Source of the DNA: Methanolapillus africanus
Lineage (GTDB): Archaea; Halobacteriota; Methanosarcinia; Methanosarcinales; Methanosarcinaceae
Reading direction: 5' to 3'
DNA: 64,000 bases
Assembly (NCBI RefSeq): GCF_032714475.1
Contig: NZ_JAWDKD010000003.1
Location: 1-64,000 of the forward strand
Part shown: one piece after another, positions 34,925 through 42,724 of the stretch
Numbering within the stretch: the stretch's first letter is position 1
How the letters are laid out: each line of letters opens with the position of its first letter
Position numbers and translations under genes: made by a program
Notes under the pieces: model-generated
Told to the model about the DNA's origin: nothing
The model's database searches: none
The model's input: only the letters and a program-made list of their open reading frames with translations

Positions 34925-35311
34925 TTAAACTCTCATATCGATTTTCATCTTTTCAAGAGCGGACAAGTACTGAATTTCTTCGCCTTCCTTGACTTTTCCC
35001 ATATATTCTTCCGGAATCGGAATTTCAAAGGTGGTGAAGTCGGCGAGGTCCATGATTTGCGCCATGTTGCCGGAGATGGACAAGACTTGAGCGCTTTTTC
35101 TCTCGACGATCGGGACGTAAACTTTGGTCGAAACTGAACTCACGGTGGAGCGTTTCTGGTTGTCAAAGATGCCGATGGCGTCAATTCTTGCTTTGGCGGC
35201 GCCGTGCTTTCCGGGTTTGGATTTGGCGATGCTTTTGATAATGCAGGCTTCGTCGTCAATGATAACGTATCTGCCTTCTTTTAATTCCTTCACTTCAACT
35301 TGTTCTTTCAT
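34925..35311 (-). CDS. Translation factor aIF5A
   Basis: A 128-residue translation elongation factor that rescues stalled ribosomes, homologous to bacterial EF-P. The hypusination loop SKPGKHGAAKARIDAIGIF is intact and the modified lysine would be Lys 35 in GKHG. The C-terminal OB-fold domain (VLSISGNMAQIMDLADFTTFEIPIPEEY) is normal. It is a single gene, with a terminator hairpin on the 3' side and composite element C on the 5' side. Confidence 0.96.
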   Translation of the reverse strand: MKEQVEVKELKEGRYVIIDDEACIIKSIAKSKPGKHGAAKARIDAIGIFDNQKRSTVSSVSTKVYVPIVERKSAQVLSISGNMAQIMDLADFTTFEIPIPEEYMGKVKEGEEIQYLSALEKMKIDMRV

Positions 35312-35448
35312 GTAATATTCCTCTCAAAAACGGGATTAACGTGATAAATAGAATAGATTTTAATCGAATTTCAAAAAAATGGAACTCTCAATAATAATCT
35401 GTGTAATTGATTACGTTTAAACAGAAGAAGGAGTATATAACGCTTTTT

Positions 35449-35535
35449 CTAAAAGAAAATTCCTCGCTGCGCTCGAAATTTTCCATGGGCGGTGGGAGTC
35501 TGAATCCGTAAAGTCGCTTCTCGAATGGCCCCTGA
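35449..35535. repeat. Element C terminal module (inverted)
   Basis: On the minus strand it reads CAGACTCCCACCGCCC (35487-35502 on the plus strand as GGGCGGTGGGAGTCTG) and GAAAATTTCGAGCGCAGCGAGGAATTTTC, the same parts as the end of element B. It closes the composite element running 36090 down to 35449. Confidence 0.75.
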
Positions 35536-35549
35536 TCGCTCTAAGTTTG

Positions 35550-35865
35550 GTTTTTTCTTGTTCCCGTTTTGCACCTTTGCGTTTCTAACAATACAGGTTT
35601 TTCCTGTTCCGGTTTTGCACCTTTGCGTTTCTAACAATACAGGTTTTTCCTGTTCCCGTTTTGCATCTTTGTGTTTCTAACAATACAGGTTTTTCCTGTT
35701 CCGGTTTTGCACCTTTGCGTTTCTAACAATACAGGTTTTTCTTGTTCCCGTTTTGCACCTTTGTGTTTCTAACAATACAGTTTTTTCTTGCTCCCGTTTT
35801 GCATCTTTTGTTTTCCAACAATACACATGTTTACTTGTTCCAATTTGAATCTACTGCCAACTATT
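35550..35865. repeat. Element C tandem array, about six 46-bp units (type II)
   Basis: TTTCTAACAATACAG recurs at 35582, 35628, 35674, 35720 and 35766, exactly 46 bp apart, with a diverged copy at 35811. Read on the minus strand the units are GTGCAAAACGGGAACAAGAA with CCTGTATTGTTAGAAAC, the same family as in elements B, D and E. Confidence 0.95.
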
Positions 35866-35889
35866 CCAATCCAAAATGTACGCGGTATC

Positions 35890-35922
35890 CGCTTAAACAG
35901 ACGCTTTGCGTCTGTTTAAGCG
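35890..35922. repeat. Element C hairpin, 15-bp perfect arms
   Basis: CGCTTAAACAGACGC (35890-35904), loop TTT, GCGTCTGTTTAAGCG (35908-35922). The arms are the same as those in elements D and E. Confidence 0.93.
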
Positions 35923-36045
35923 TGATGATTTTCTTGGGATTACAAAAAAAGCGGACCTGAAACTATAAAATTAAATAAAAATCGAATCCGTCAACAACGA
36001 ACGTTGAAAAAATCAACCCCAAGGTTTTGAAATCCAAAAGAAGAA

Positions 36046-36085
36046 CCATCACCATAACGCGCGCGCACGCAGCGCCGCCCAAAAA
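36046..36085 (-). repeat. Element C: GC-rich 3'-flank motif, copy 5 (core 36052-36064)
   Basis: On the minus strand: TTTTTTGGGCGGCGCTGCGT, then GCGCGCGTTATGG, then TGATGG. It lies 45 bp behind the mmp7 stop on the same strand. Confidence 0.9.
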
Positions 36086-36108
36086 AGAAAAAAGAAGATT
36101 TGAGACAA

Positions 36109-37044
36109 TCAAATCTCAAACCCAACTTCCGATCTCGGTTTAATTTGAACCAAAATGTAGTCGTTCAACTTTGATTTTGTAATGTCGGCAATATCGCAAA
36201 GCTTCGGCCCTTCGTCGAATTCCACATTTTCCACTTTCTCGTGGAACAAATCGTACGGCAGCTTCACACGAATGCCGGACAATTTCAGCGACAACGGCGC
36301 CGGCGCCAAACTGAGTCCGATTTCAGGAACCTGGTTTTCAATTTCTTTCATCGCCCGCGCCGGAAGCACGGCCGGCGGATCGCGTGCAATCTCGTCGCGC
36401 ATTTTATCGGCAAGTTCCGACACTTTTTCATTCAAAACGTCCAAGGAATCAATTTCATCCGCGCCGCGCAAGCGGTGAGACAAGCGCCCGAGGCGCCCGA
36501 CATAAACGTCTGCGCCGTCAATGTCTTCCACATTAATGTCCGTCGGACCGCCGGTGGCGACAATCGGAATCTCAATGCCTTCAAAAAGGCGGGGCTTGTG
36601 GTACATAATACAATCCTTAAACGAGCCGAGACAAAAAACGGAAATGTCATGCTCGTTGATCAGGCGCCGTTCATAATCGTCATTCAAGGACACGCGCTTT
36701 CCCATGCCGCGGGCCAAACCGATCATCGTCGTTTTCGCGCCCGGGTGGCGTAAATATTCTGCAATGTCGCACGCGGAGTGCGGCAAGTGGTGAGACGCCA
36801 AGGTCGGCGACACAACGGCAATCTCAACGCCGGTCAGTGGTGATTTTGTCAGTGATCCGAGCAGCTTTTTCGCGAGTTCCTCAAGCAGAGGCACGTCCTC
36901 GCGCGGCACCATCATGTCCATCGTGACTTCCGCAACGGAAACCATCTTGGACACCAAATAACCGCCGACGTCTTCCAATAATTCGATCACAAGACCGTGC
37001 TTGTAAACGCCGCCGTTAAACACATAAGGCTCAAAAACCGTCAT
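36109..37044 (-). CDS. Methanogenesis marker protein 7
   Basis: A 311-residue protein found only in methanogens and related archaea, function unproven but linked to methyl-coenzyme M reductase (MCR) maturation by its constant company. The family blocks VYKHGLVIELLEDVGGYLVSK, VVSPTLASHHLPHSACDIAEYLR, GAKTTMIGLARGMGKRV and DISVFCLGSFKDCIMYHK are present. It overlaps mmp17 by four bases and is the last gene of the atwA operon; the GC-rich motif follows at 45 bp. Confidence 0.9.
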   Translation of the reverse strand: MTVFEPYVFNGGVYKHGLVIELLEDVGGYLVSKMVSVAEVTMDMMVPREDVPLLEELAKKLLGSLTKSPLTGVEIAVVSPTLASHHLPHSACDIAEYLRHPGAKTTMIGLARGMGKRVSLNDDYERRLINEHDISVFCLGSFKDCIMYHKPRLFEGIEIPIVATGGPTDINVEDIDGADVYVGRLGRLSHRLRGADEIDSLDVLNEKVSELADKMRDEIARDPPAVLPARAMKEIENQVPEIGLSLAPAPLSLKLSGIRVKLPYDLFHEKVENVEFDEGPKLCDIADITKSKLNDYILVQIKPRSEVGFEI

Positions 37045-37766
37045 GACGCTTCCTCCTCTCTGTTCACGCGTTCACGTTTCTCTTTTCCTTCCGTCAGTCT
37101 CGATTCCCGGGAACCCGGCTGCTTGGCCACCTGTCCGCTTTCCGCCGCTTCCGAACCGACCTTGACGGTTTTCAGTTCTTCCACCATTTGTTCGCCGCGC
37201 GCCAGCCATTCCTTTTCCAAAATGTCTTCCGACGCGACAAACAAAAACTCATTGTTCTCAAACGTGTGGTAGCGAACACGGAATCCTTCCGGAACGGCCC
37301 GAATCGCAAATTCAATCAAATTGGAATGTAAACTCTGGGACGGATTCGCAATGATTTCATTTTGAATCTTGCTCACTTCCGCCACCGGATCGTCCGTTGA
37401 AACCAAAATCGTCCAGCGGTCCGCCTGGTTCACATTGGCCGGCGTGTACGTGTTCCATAAAAACTGTGTCAGCTCCGGCATATATTTTTCCCGCTCAATC
37501 GACAGGCTCACAAAACCTTTTCCGCCTTCGTAAGCCGTCTCCACCTTGGACATATCCGAAACCCGTATCGGAATTTCGACGTCGCGCAAAAGAATCGCCA
37601 TAATAAAAAGCGCTTTTTTCGGAACGACTTCCACCCGGATCCGGCCGATTGCGGACGCGAGACGCAAATCCGACATCACGTCGGCGATAATGTCGTGGTA
37701 CACAAGCGCTTCGCTCGGCACTTCCGAATCCACGACAAAATACTCCAGCGGTTCCATAACGGCCAT
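37041..37766 (-). CDS. Methanogenesis marker protein 17
   Basis: A 241-residue protein of the marker-17 family (EPLEYFVVDSEVPSEALVYHDIIADVMSDL at the start; FAIRAVPEGFRVRYHTFENNEFLFVASED toward the end). A K/E/R-rich tail of about 45 residues is less conserved. GGAGG lies ten bases before the ATG at 37766, four bases behind the mmp15 stop; the frame is open further upstream inside mmp15, but without support. It is part of the MCR-associated operon. Confidence 0.87.
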   Translation of the reverse strand: MAVMEPLEYFVVDSEVPSEALVYHDIIADVMSDLRLASAIGRIRVEVVPKKALFIMAILLRDVEIPIRVSDMSKVETAYEGGKGFVSLSIEREKYMPELTQFLWNTYTPANVNQADRWTILVSTDDPVAEVSKIQNEIIANPSQSLHSNLIEFAIRAVPEGFRVRYHTFENNEFLFVASEDILEKEWLARGEQMVEELKTVKVGSEAAESGQVAKQPGSRESRLTEGKEKRERVNREEEAS

Positions 37767-37770
37767 GCGC

Positions 37771-39135
37771 TCAATCCTCCACAAATCCGGATGACAAAAG
37801 TGCAGCGCCAACCGCGCCGATATATTGCGAATTTTTCGGAACCACAACTTTCACATTGAGAAGGTCGCCCAGCTCCCGCGGGACGCCCTTAATCAAAGAC
37901 GAACCGCCGACCAAAATGACCGGCTCTCTCACGTCTACTTCCTGCAATTGCTGCTGGAAAATCTGTTCGACCACACTGCGGCAAGCCGCTGCAGCGACGT
38001 CTTTGGGCAGCGAACCCTTTGCCAGCGAATTGACTAACGACTGCGTTCCGAAAACGATACAGTAACTGTTCATGTTGACTTTCTTCTGGTCGCCTTGCAT
38101 CGCCAAGTCGCCCAGTTCCGTAATGTCGACATTCAAACGCTTGGCCACCGTTTCAAAGAAACGCCCCGAAGCGCCGGCGCAAATGCCGCCCATCGTGAAC
38201 ATGCCGGGAATACCGTCTTCCACGGAAATGGCTTTGTTGTCCATGCCGCCGATATCAATGACGGTTGCCGGACCTTTCTGACAGTCTGCCAAATAAACGG
38301 CGCCCTTCGAGTTCACCGTGATTTCTTCCTGAACTAAATCCGCGTTAAAGCCTTCGCCGACCAAGTATCGGCCGTAACCGGTGGTCCCGAGCGCCTGAAC
38401 ATCTTCGCGTTTGATGCCGGCCATTTCCAATGCCGCCGAATAAGCCGCTTCCGCGCTGGCAATCACTTCGTTGGTCGGCACCCAGCCGAACCCGACGATC
38501 TGGTTGTCCTTCATCACAACCGCTTTCGTGGTCGTCGATCCGGAATCAATGCCGGCCGTAATGCCGTGCTGCGTTTCGCGAGCCAGCAAGTGGCGGCGCT
38601 TGGCAATCGTCGTCAGCGCTTCAAAACGGGTGTAAAGCGTCGCAGCGTCCGTCTGTTCCGTAAACGAATAACTGATCACCGGAATGTCGGAATACTTGTG
38701 AATGTAGCGTCGAACCTCGTTTCTGACGATGGCCGCTTCCGCGCACCGGAAACAGGTTGTAATAAAAACGCCGTCCGCCATGGTTTCGCCGCGAACGACC
38801 GCTTGCGCGCGCGCCATCATGAGTCGCAGATCGCCGCTGGCCGCGTCAATACCGAAATCCTTTCCGATCGTGTCAAGGCTTTCTATTTCAATTTCCGGAT
38901 AAATGAATTCCGCATTCACTTTCGCCGCCGCCGCTTCAAAAGCCGGCTGAACGCCGCCGTATTCGGTGCCGCAGGAAACGAGCGCAATCTTCACTTTTGC
39001 CTCCTTCTTTTCCTTTTTCGGCGCAACGGTCTCCGGTCCTTTTTCGAAGTTTTTCGGCGGTTCCGAATCCAAACATAATTTTTCTTCGCCGGCATTTGCC
39101 ATCTTCAGCGGTGCAATTTTGCTCTTGTCGCTCAT
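37771..39135 (-). CDS. Methanogenesis marker protein 15 (BadF/BadG-type ATPase)
   Basis: A 454-residue protein with an ASKHA ATPase fold: GIDSGSTTTKAVVM (phosphate 1 loop), VIDIGGMDNKAI (phosphate 2), and ILVGGSSLIKGVPRELG. These are activators that deliver electrons at the cost of ATP, as for 2-hydroxyacyl-CoA dehydratases. In methanogens this marker belongs to the complex implicated in ATP-dependent reductive activation of MCR. The N-terminal 200 residues hold a second domain with GTEYGGVQPAFEAAA and a Cys pair (TCFRCAEA). The cluster ligands in CAGASGRFFETVAKRL and NSYCIVFGTQS are present. The ATG at 39135 lies one base behind the mmp5 stop. Confidence 0.92.
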   Translation of the reverse strand: MSDKSKIAPLKMANAGEEKLCLDSEPPKNFEKGPETVAPKKEKKEAKVKIALVSCGTEYGGVQPAFEAAAAKVNAEFIYPEIEIESLDTIGKDFGIDAASGDLRLMMARAQAVVRGETMADGVFITTCFRCAEAAIVRNEVRRYIHKYSDIPVISYSFTEQTDAATLYTRFEALTTIAKRRHLLARETQHGITAGIDSGSTTTKAVVMKDNQIVGFGWVPTNEVIASAEAAYSAALEMAGIKREDVQALGTTGYGRYLVGEGFNADLVQEEITVNSKGAVYLADCQKGPATVIDIGGMDNKAISVEDGIPGMFTMGGICAGASGRFFETVAKRLNVDITELGDLAMQGDQKKVNMNSYCIVFGTQSLVNSLAKGSLPKDVAAAACRSVVEQIFQQQLQEVDVREPVILVGGSSLIKGVPRELGDLLNVKVVVPKNSQYIGAVGAALLSSGFVED

Positions 39136-39136
39136 T

Positions 39137-39610
39137 TTATTCACCGCCTTGGGCGTTGACGCTGTCTTTGGGAATCGTTTTCAAGAAATCCATTACGGTG
39201 TACACAAATTCATGCATTTGCTCTTCATTTTGCGGATATTTGATTTCCAGAATCGCTTTGCGGTCCAGAAGCGTCCGCACCTGGTATTTGGACAGTTCGT
39301 TTGTCCGGTTGCAGCCGGAGCAGCCGAAATCCGCCGGTGCGCCTTCAACGATAATCGCCGCTTCGGATTTTTCTGCGAGCGGTCCGAGAAGCGCCATGCG
39401 TCCGCGAACGCCGGCCGGCACTTCAATCGCCGCGTATTTCAGACCGGCTTTCGGGTCTTCCGCCGTAATGTTGAGCGGCGGGGAATCCACACTGAGTTTT
39501 GTCACTTTTTCACGAACTTGGTTCATGATAACCAACGGCTCGTGACCGGAACGGGTGACCAGATCCGCTAAAATAAAACTGTTTGTCGGATAGACGAAAA
39601 TTTTTGCCAA
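39137..39610 (-). CDS. Methanogenesis marker protein 5
   Basis: About 157 residues. Family blocks KIFVYPTNSFILADLVTRSG and EVPAGVRGRMALLGPLAEKSEAAIIVEGAPADFGCSGCNRT with a Cys pair are present. Start choice: GAGGTG fits a TTG at 39610 (six-base spacing) better than the GTG at 39619 that overlaps it. It should directly follow mmp6, but a foreign-looking UPF0489 gene lies in between. Function in MCR assembly or activation is inferred from context. Confidence 0.88.
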   Translation of the reverse strand: MAKIFVYPTNSFILADLVTRSGHEPLVIMNQVREKVTKLSVDSPPLNITAEDPKAGLKYAAIEVPAGVRGRMALLGPLAEKSEAAIIVEGAPADFGCSGCNRTNELSKYQVRTLLDRKAILEIKYPQNEEQMHEFVYTVMDFLKTIPKDSVNAQGGE

Positions 39611-39652
39611 AACATCCACCTCATATTGAAAATATTACTTTTTTAATTTTAA

Positions 39653-40483
39653 TTAACGTTCATAAGTGTCTTCTGATAGAGGAAATTCAAAGCCAAATTT
39701 CATACACATTAGTTTGGCAATTCTTACAGATGGGGTCCAACCTCCACAACAGGATGGACTTAAAGCGATTGTAATCATTTCAATAAATTCCATATTTTCT
39801 ATTAGTTTATCGCAAAGCATTTCGATAAACTCATCATTGATAAATTGAATTATTTTTTGTTGTTCGCTCTCTTCATCTTTTATAAAAAAATAATCAATAT
39901 CAATGTTAACAATCCAACGGTTTTTATCTCTAGTTGAATTAAATTCTAAGTCTTCTATGAATTGACATAGTTCTGTTACGGATAAAGTATCAATGCTAAA
40001 GCGCTCCTGGTTAAGGTCTAAACTAGGGTTTGAACGTTTCTCCAAATACTAAGGATATGCATATGAAGCTAAATGTCTATCTCTATAACCATGACATGAA
40101 AAAATACGTCTTTTAAACCACTGGGGAAATACTTGATAAACCAATGAAATGTAATTATCCCATTGGAATAATTGGCATCTATGCAGTGGATTACCCTCAA
40201 ATTTTAGATCTATAAATGAGTCTAGATCCATTTTTTGATTATCTGATATTAATTTAGGATAATTTCCCAATAGATCTTTTGGAAATGGTCCTCCCAAATC
40301 ATAATGCTGGTCAATGTGAAAATAGTTATAATCTTTGGAAGCGTCTAACTTTTGAAGCCACACATAGGCAGCAGCGAGGTGGTTATCCATTACATATATA
40401 TTCCCCCTATTGAATAATAGGTTTAATTTTGTATTTGGCCTATCATCTTCTAATCTATTCGGTGGATTTTTTATCCATCCCAT
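39653..40483 (-). CDS. UPF0489-family protein (arginase-like) read through an in-frame TAG, inside the mmp operon
   Basis: From the ATG at 40483 (AGGAG eight bases upstream) the frame gives 144 codons, then TAG at 40051-40049, then 131 more codons in the same frame to TAA. Both halves belong to one known fold: NIYVMDNHLAAAY and NYFHIDQHYDLGG (residues 29-65) before the TAG, and RWIVNIDIDYFF (about 190-200) and TIALSPSCCGGW after it. These match the UPF0489 family, which includes peptide arginases with a D-x-D metal site. So the 276-residue protein is one gene. Its DNA is clearly AT-richer than mmp6 and mmp5, so it was probably inserted. Amber decoding as pyrrolysine is my preferred reading. 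Confidence 0.78.
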
Positions 40484-40502
40484 AATTTAACTCCTGTATG
40501 TG

Positions 40503-41012
40503 TTATTCTTTTTTACTTGAATCATCTTCATTCAATGTCTCGTTGATGAAATCTTCCATCTTAAAGGACGACGGTTTTTTCGGCCAGTTCGCCGGCGCCT
40601 TTTGGACGCCTTCGTCGTAATCGTCAAGCGCTTCGCCGACTTCGCCCATGCGTGAAATTTCGGCGTGCAGCGTATAGAATCCGGGACGTTGTCCACCGTT
40701 TCGAGTCGCGCGGCAGCGCCGCTTGTCGCCGGCCGGGAAGCCGCGGTCTTTGACGAAAATATGGTTGTAATCCAAAGCTTGAACCGCTTTCACGACGGCG
40801 TTCACATTCTCCTCTTTGCCCGTGATCACGAGCCCGTAACAGGTTTCTTTGAGAGACACCGGATAACCGGCGGCGTAAGCCGCTTGGGCGGCGTCGGCGG
40901 GCAGAACTTTGTCGGAACTGACGGCGATAATTTTGGTAATTTCGTTGGATTTGGATTCGTTTTCCGTTTCCGGCGCATCGGTTGCTGCCGGATTTTCCGT
41001 TTGGCTCGTCAT
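40503..41012 (-). CDS. Methanogenesis marker protein 6
   Basis: A 169-residue protein of the marker-6 family: KIIAVSSDKVLPADAAQAAY, CYGLVITGKEENVNAVVKAV, KDRGFPAGDKRRCRATRNGGQRPGF in order. A variable S/T/E-rich N-terminus of about 25 residues precedes the domain. It overlaps mmp3 by four bases (ATGA), so translation is coupled. The marker is always found in methanogens; biochemical function unknown, part of the MCR activation cluster. Confidence 0.9.
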   Translation of the reverse strand: MTSQTENPAATDAPETENESKSNEITKIIAVSSDKVLPADAAQAAYAAGYPVSLKETCYGLVITGKEENVNAVVKAVQALDYNHIFVKDRGFPAGDKRRCRATRNGGQRPGFYTLHAEISRMGEVGEALDDYDEGVQKAPANWPKKPSSFKMEDFINETLNEDDSSKKE

Positions 41013-42652
41013 TTCTTTTCCTCCGGTTGTATTGATTCCGGTCCGTCTGCGCCCGGTTCTTCCATGTCCGCTTCATCGTCGTCTTTCAGGCCGAGGAGCA
41101 GGCGTTTGGCGCTTTCGCCATAAACTTCTTTGATGTAAATGCGGTCGCCCTCTTGCAAATTTTTCAAATTCTCGGGGTTGAGCACTTTTCCGATGATGTT
41201 GGTCGCGCCGAATTTTTCGCCGGTCGGGCCGAACATGGTTTCATCGACCAAGCGGACGCCGACATAACCCATTCTTTTGGCGGATTGGTTGGTAATGCCC
41301 AAGTCGCAGGCTTTCACCATGTCGGTGGGTACGTTTTCCGGCATGATTTCTTTGTATTTTTCCGCCTGTTTTTCGGCTTTGAAAATGTAAGTGTCGTCGT
41401 AAATCATTGACGACGGCAGCGCGCCGATCGGTTTTGTTTTCAGTTCGATCGCGTGCCTGAAAAACTCAATGGTTTTGGGCGCCAGGTCGTAATAAAATTC
41501 CACTTCAATCAATTTGGACCGCGCAACGGCGGTGACTTTGACTTCGCCCTGCTGAAGCACTTCCAATGATGTTCCCGGTGTTTGCTGAACAATCACATTG
41601 TCGGGACCGTCGTATCCGTCATGGGTAAATTTCACGTCGATGGAATCAAGCAACGCTTTGGACTCTTCAATCGTGTGTCCGAGAAGCATAATGTATGGCG
41701 GAGACGTTTCCACGGAGAATTTGTCGCCCGGTGCCGTAAAATAAGGCAGTTCCATCCCGTAAATCACATGGCCGATCACGGAGTGCAGGAGGCTGGACGC
41801 CCGGTTGGCGGTGGAAATGTAAATGCGTCCGCGTCCGGTGCCGGCGGTCCGCAGCGACACGGCGCCGATTTTGCGCGGTTCGAAGTTTTCGTAGTCGCAC
41901 GGTTCGCCTTTGAGTGTGTCGTCGGAGCGGAAAGCAAAAGCGGTTGAGTTGATTTGGAACGTTCCGTCTTTTGTGAGCGCGTAAAACGTTTCGGCGCCGC
42001 TCGGGGAATGCGGGGACAGTTCAATTTCGGCAAACGTAATCAAACGGTCGCCGTCTTCCAATTTTGTGGATAAATCGGATGTGCAGAAGCCTTGAAGGGC
42101 GGATTCTTCTTTGACGTAAGGTTCCACCGATTCGATGACGTCGCCGCGCTGCAGCTTTTCCAAATTGGTCCGGCCGGCGATCAGTGTCGCAAAGACGCCG
42201 TCGGAAGGCGTTCCGTATTCGGCGTAATGTTCTTTTTTACAAATAATCAGTGTGGTTTGGGACGGATCAAATCCGCCGGCGCCGAGGAACACATCGTATT
42301 TCCGGTAGCGTTTGATCCCTTTGGATACGTCGTAATCGCAGTCAAACGGGCCGAATGAAACGGCATTTTGATTCTCCAGAAGAACCGGATGCTTCAAATC
42401 TTTGTATTTTTCCAGCCATATTTTCGCCGAAACAGATGCCGGATCCTTGAGCTCAATGATCAAAACGCCTTTGGACGTTTTAATCGTGAATTCTTTGGTC
42501 GGCGCTGCGTCTTCTTTGGCTGTCTTTTTGACAATGCAAACCGACGCGCCGGGCGCATAAGGGTGGCCGAAATGCGGCACGGCGTCGGCGAGTGTTGCGC
42601 CGGCTTTGACCGTTTTTGCGGCGCCGTCAATTTCAACATTTATTTCTGCCAT
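41009..42652 (-). CDS. Methanogenesis marker protein 3
   Basis: A 547-residue marker-3 protein. The N-terminal ubiquitin-like stretch EINVEIDGAAKTVKAGATLADAV is followed by a large domain with YFTAPGDKFSVETSPPYIMLLG and a cyclophilin-like part (EVEFYYDLAPKTIEFFRHAIEL). An acidic tail ends it. It lies 72 bp behind atwA and overlaps mmp6. In methanogens it belongs to the protein set associated with reductive activation of MCR. Confidence 0.9.
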   Translation of the reverse strand: MAEINVEIDGAAKTVKAGATLADAVPHFGHPYAPGASVCIVKKTAKEDAAPTKEFTIKTSKGVLIIELKDPASVSAKIWLEKYKDLKHPVLLENQNAVSFGPFDCDYDVSKGIKRYRKYDVFLGAGGFDPSQTTLIICKKEHYAEYGTPSDGVFATLIAGRTNLEKLQRGDVIESVEPYVKEESALQGFCTSDLSTKLEDGDRLITFAEIELSPHSPSGAETFYALTKDGTFQINSTAFAFRSDDTLKGEPCDYENFEPRKIGAVSLRTAGTGRGRIYISTANRASSLLHSVIGHVIYGMELPYFTAPGDKFSVETSPPYIMLLGHTIEESKALLDSIDVKFTHDGYDGPDNVIVQQTPGTSLEVLQQGEVKVTAVARSKLIEVEFYYDLAPKTIEFFRHAIELKTKPIGALPSSMIYDDTYIFKAEKQAEKYKEIMPENVPTDMVKACDLGITNQSAKRMGYVGVRLVDETMFGPTGEKFGATNIIGKVLNPENLKNLQEGDRIYIKEVYGESAKRLLLGLKDDDEADMEEPGADGPESIQPEEKK

Positions 42653-42724
42653 AATTTCAAATCTCCCTCAAAGATGATTTTACGATGACGATTACGATGA
42701 TTCGTGATGATTCGATTGATGTTG

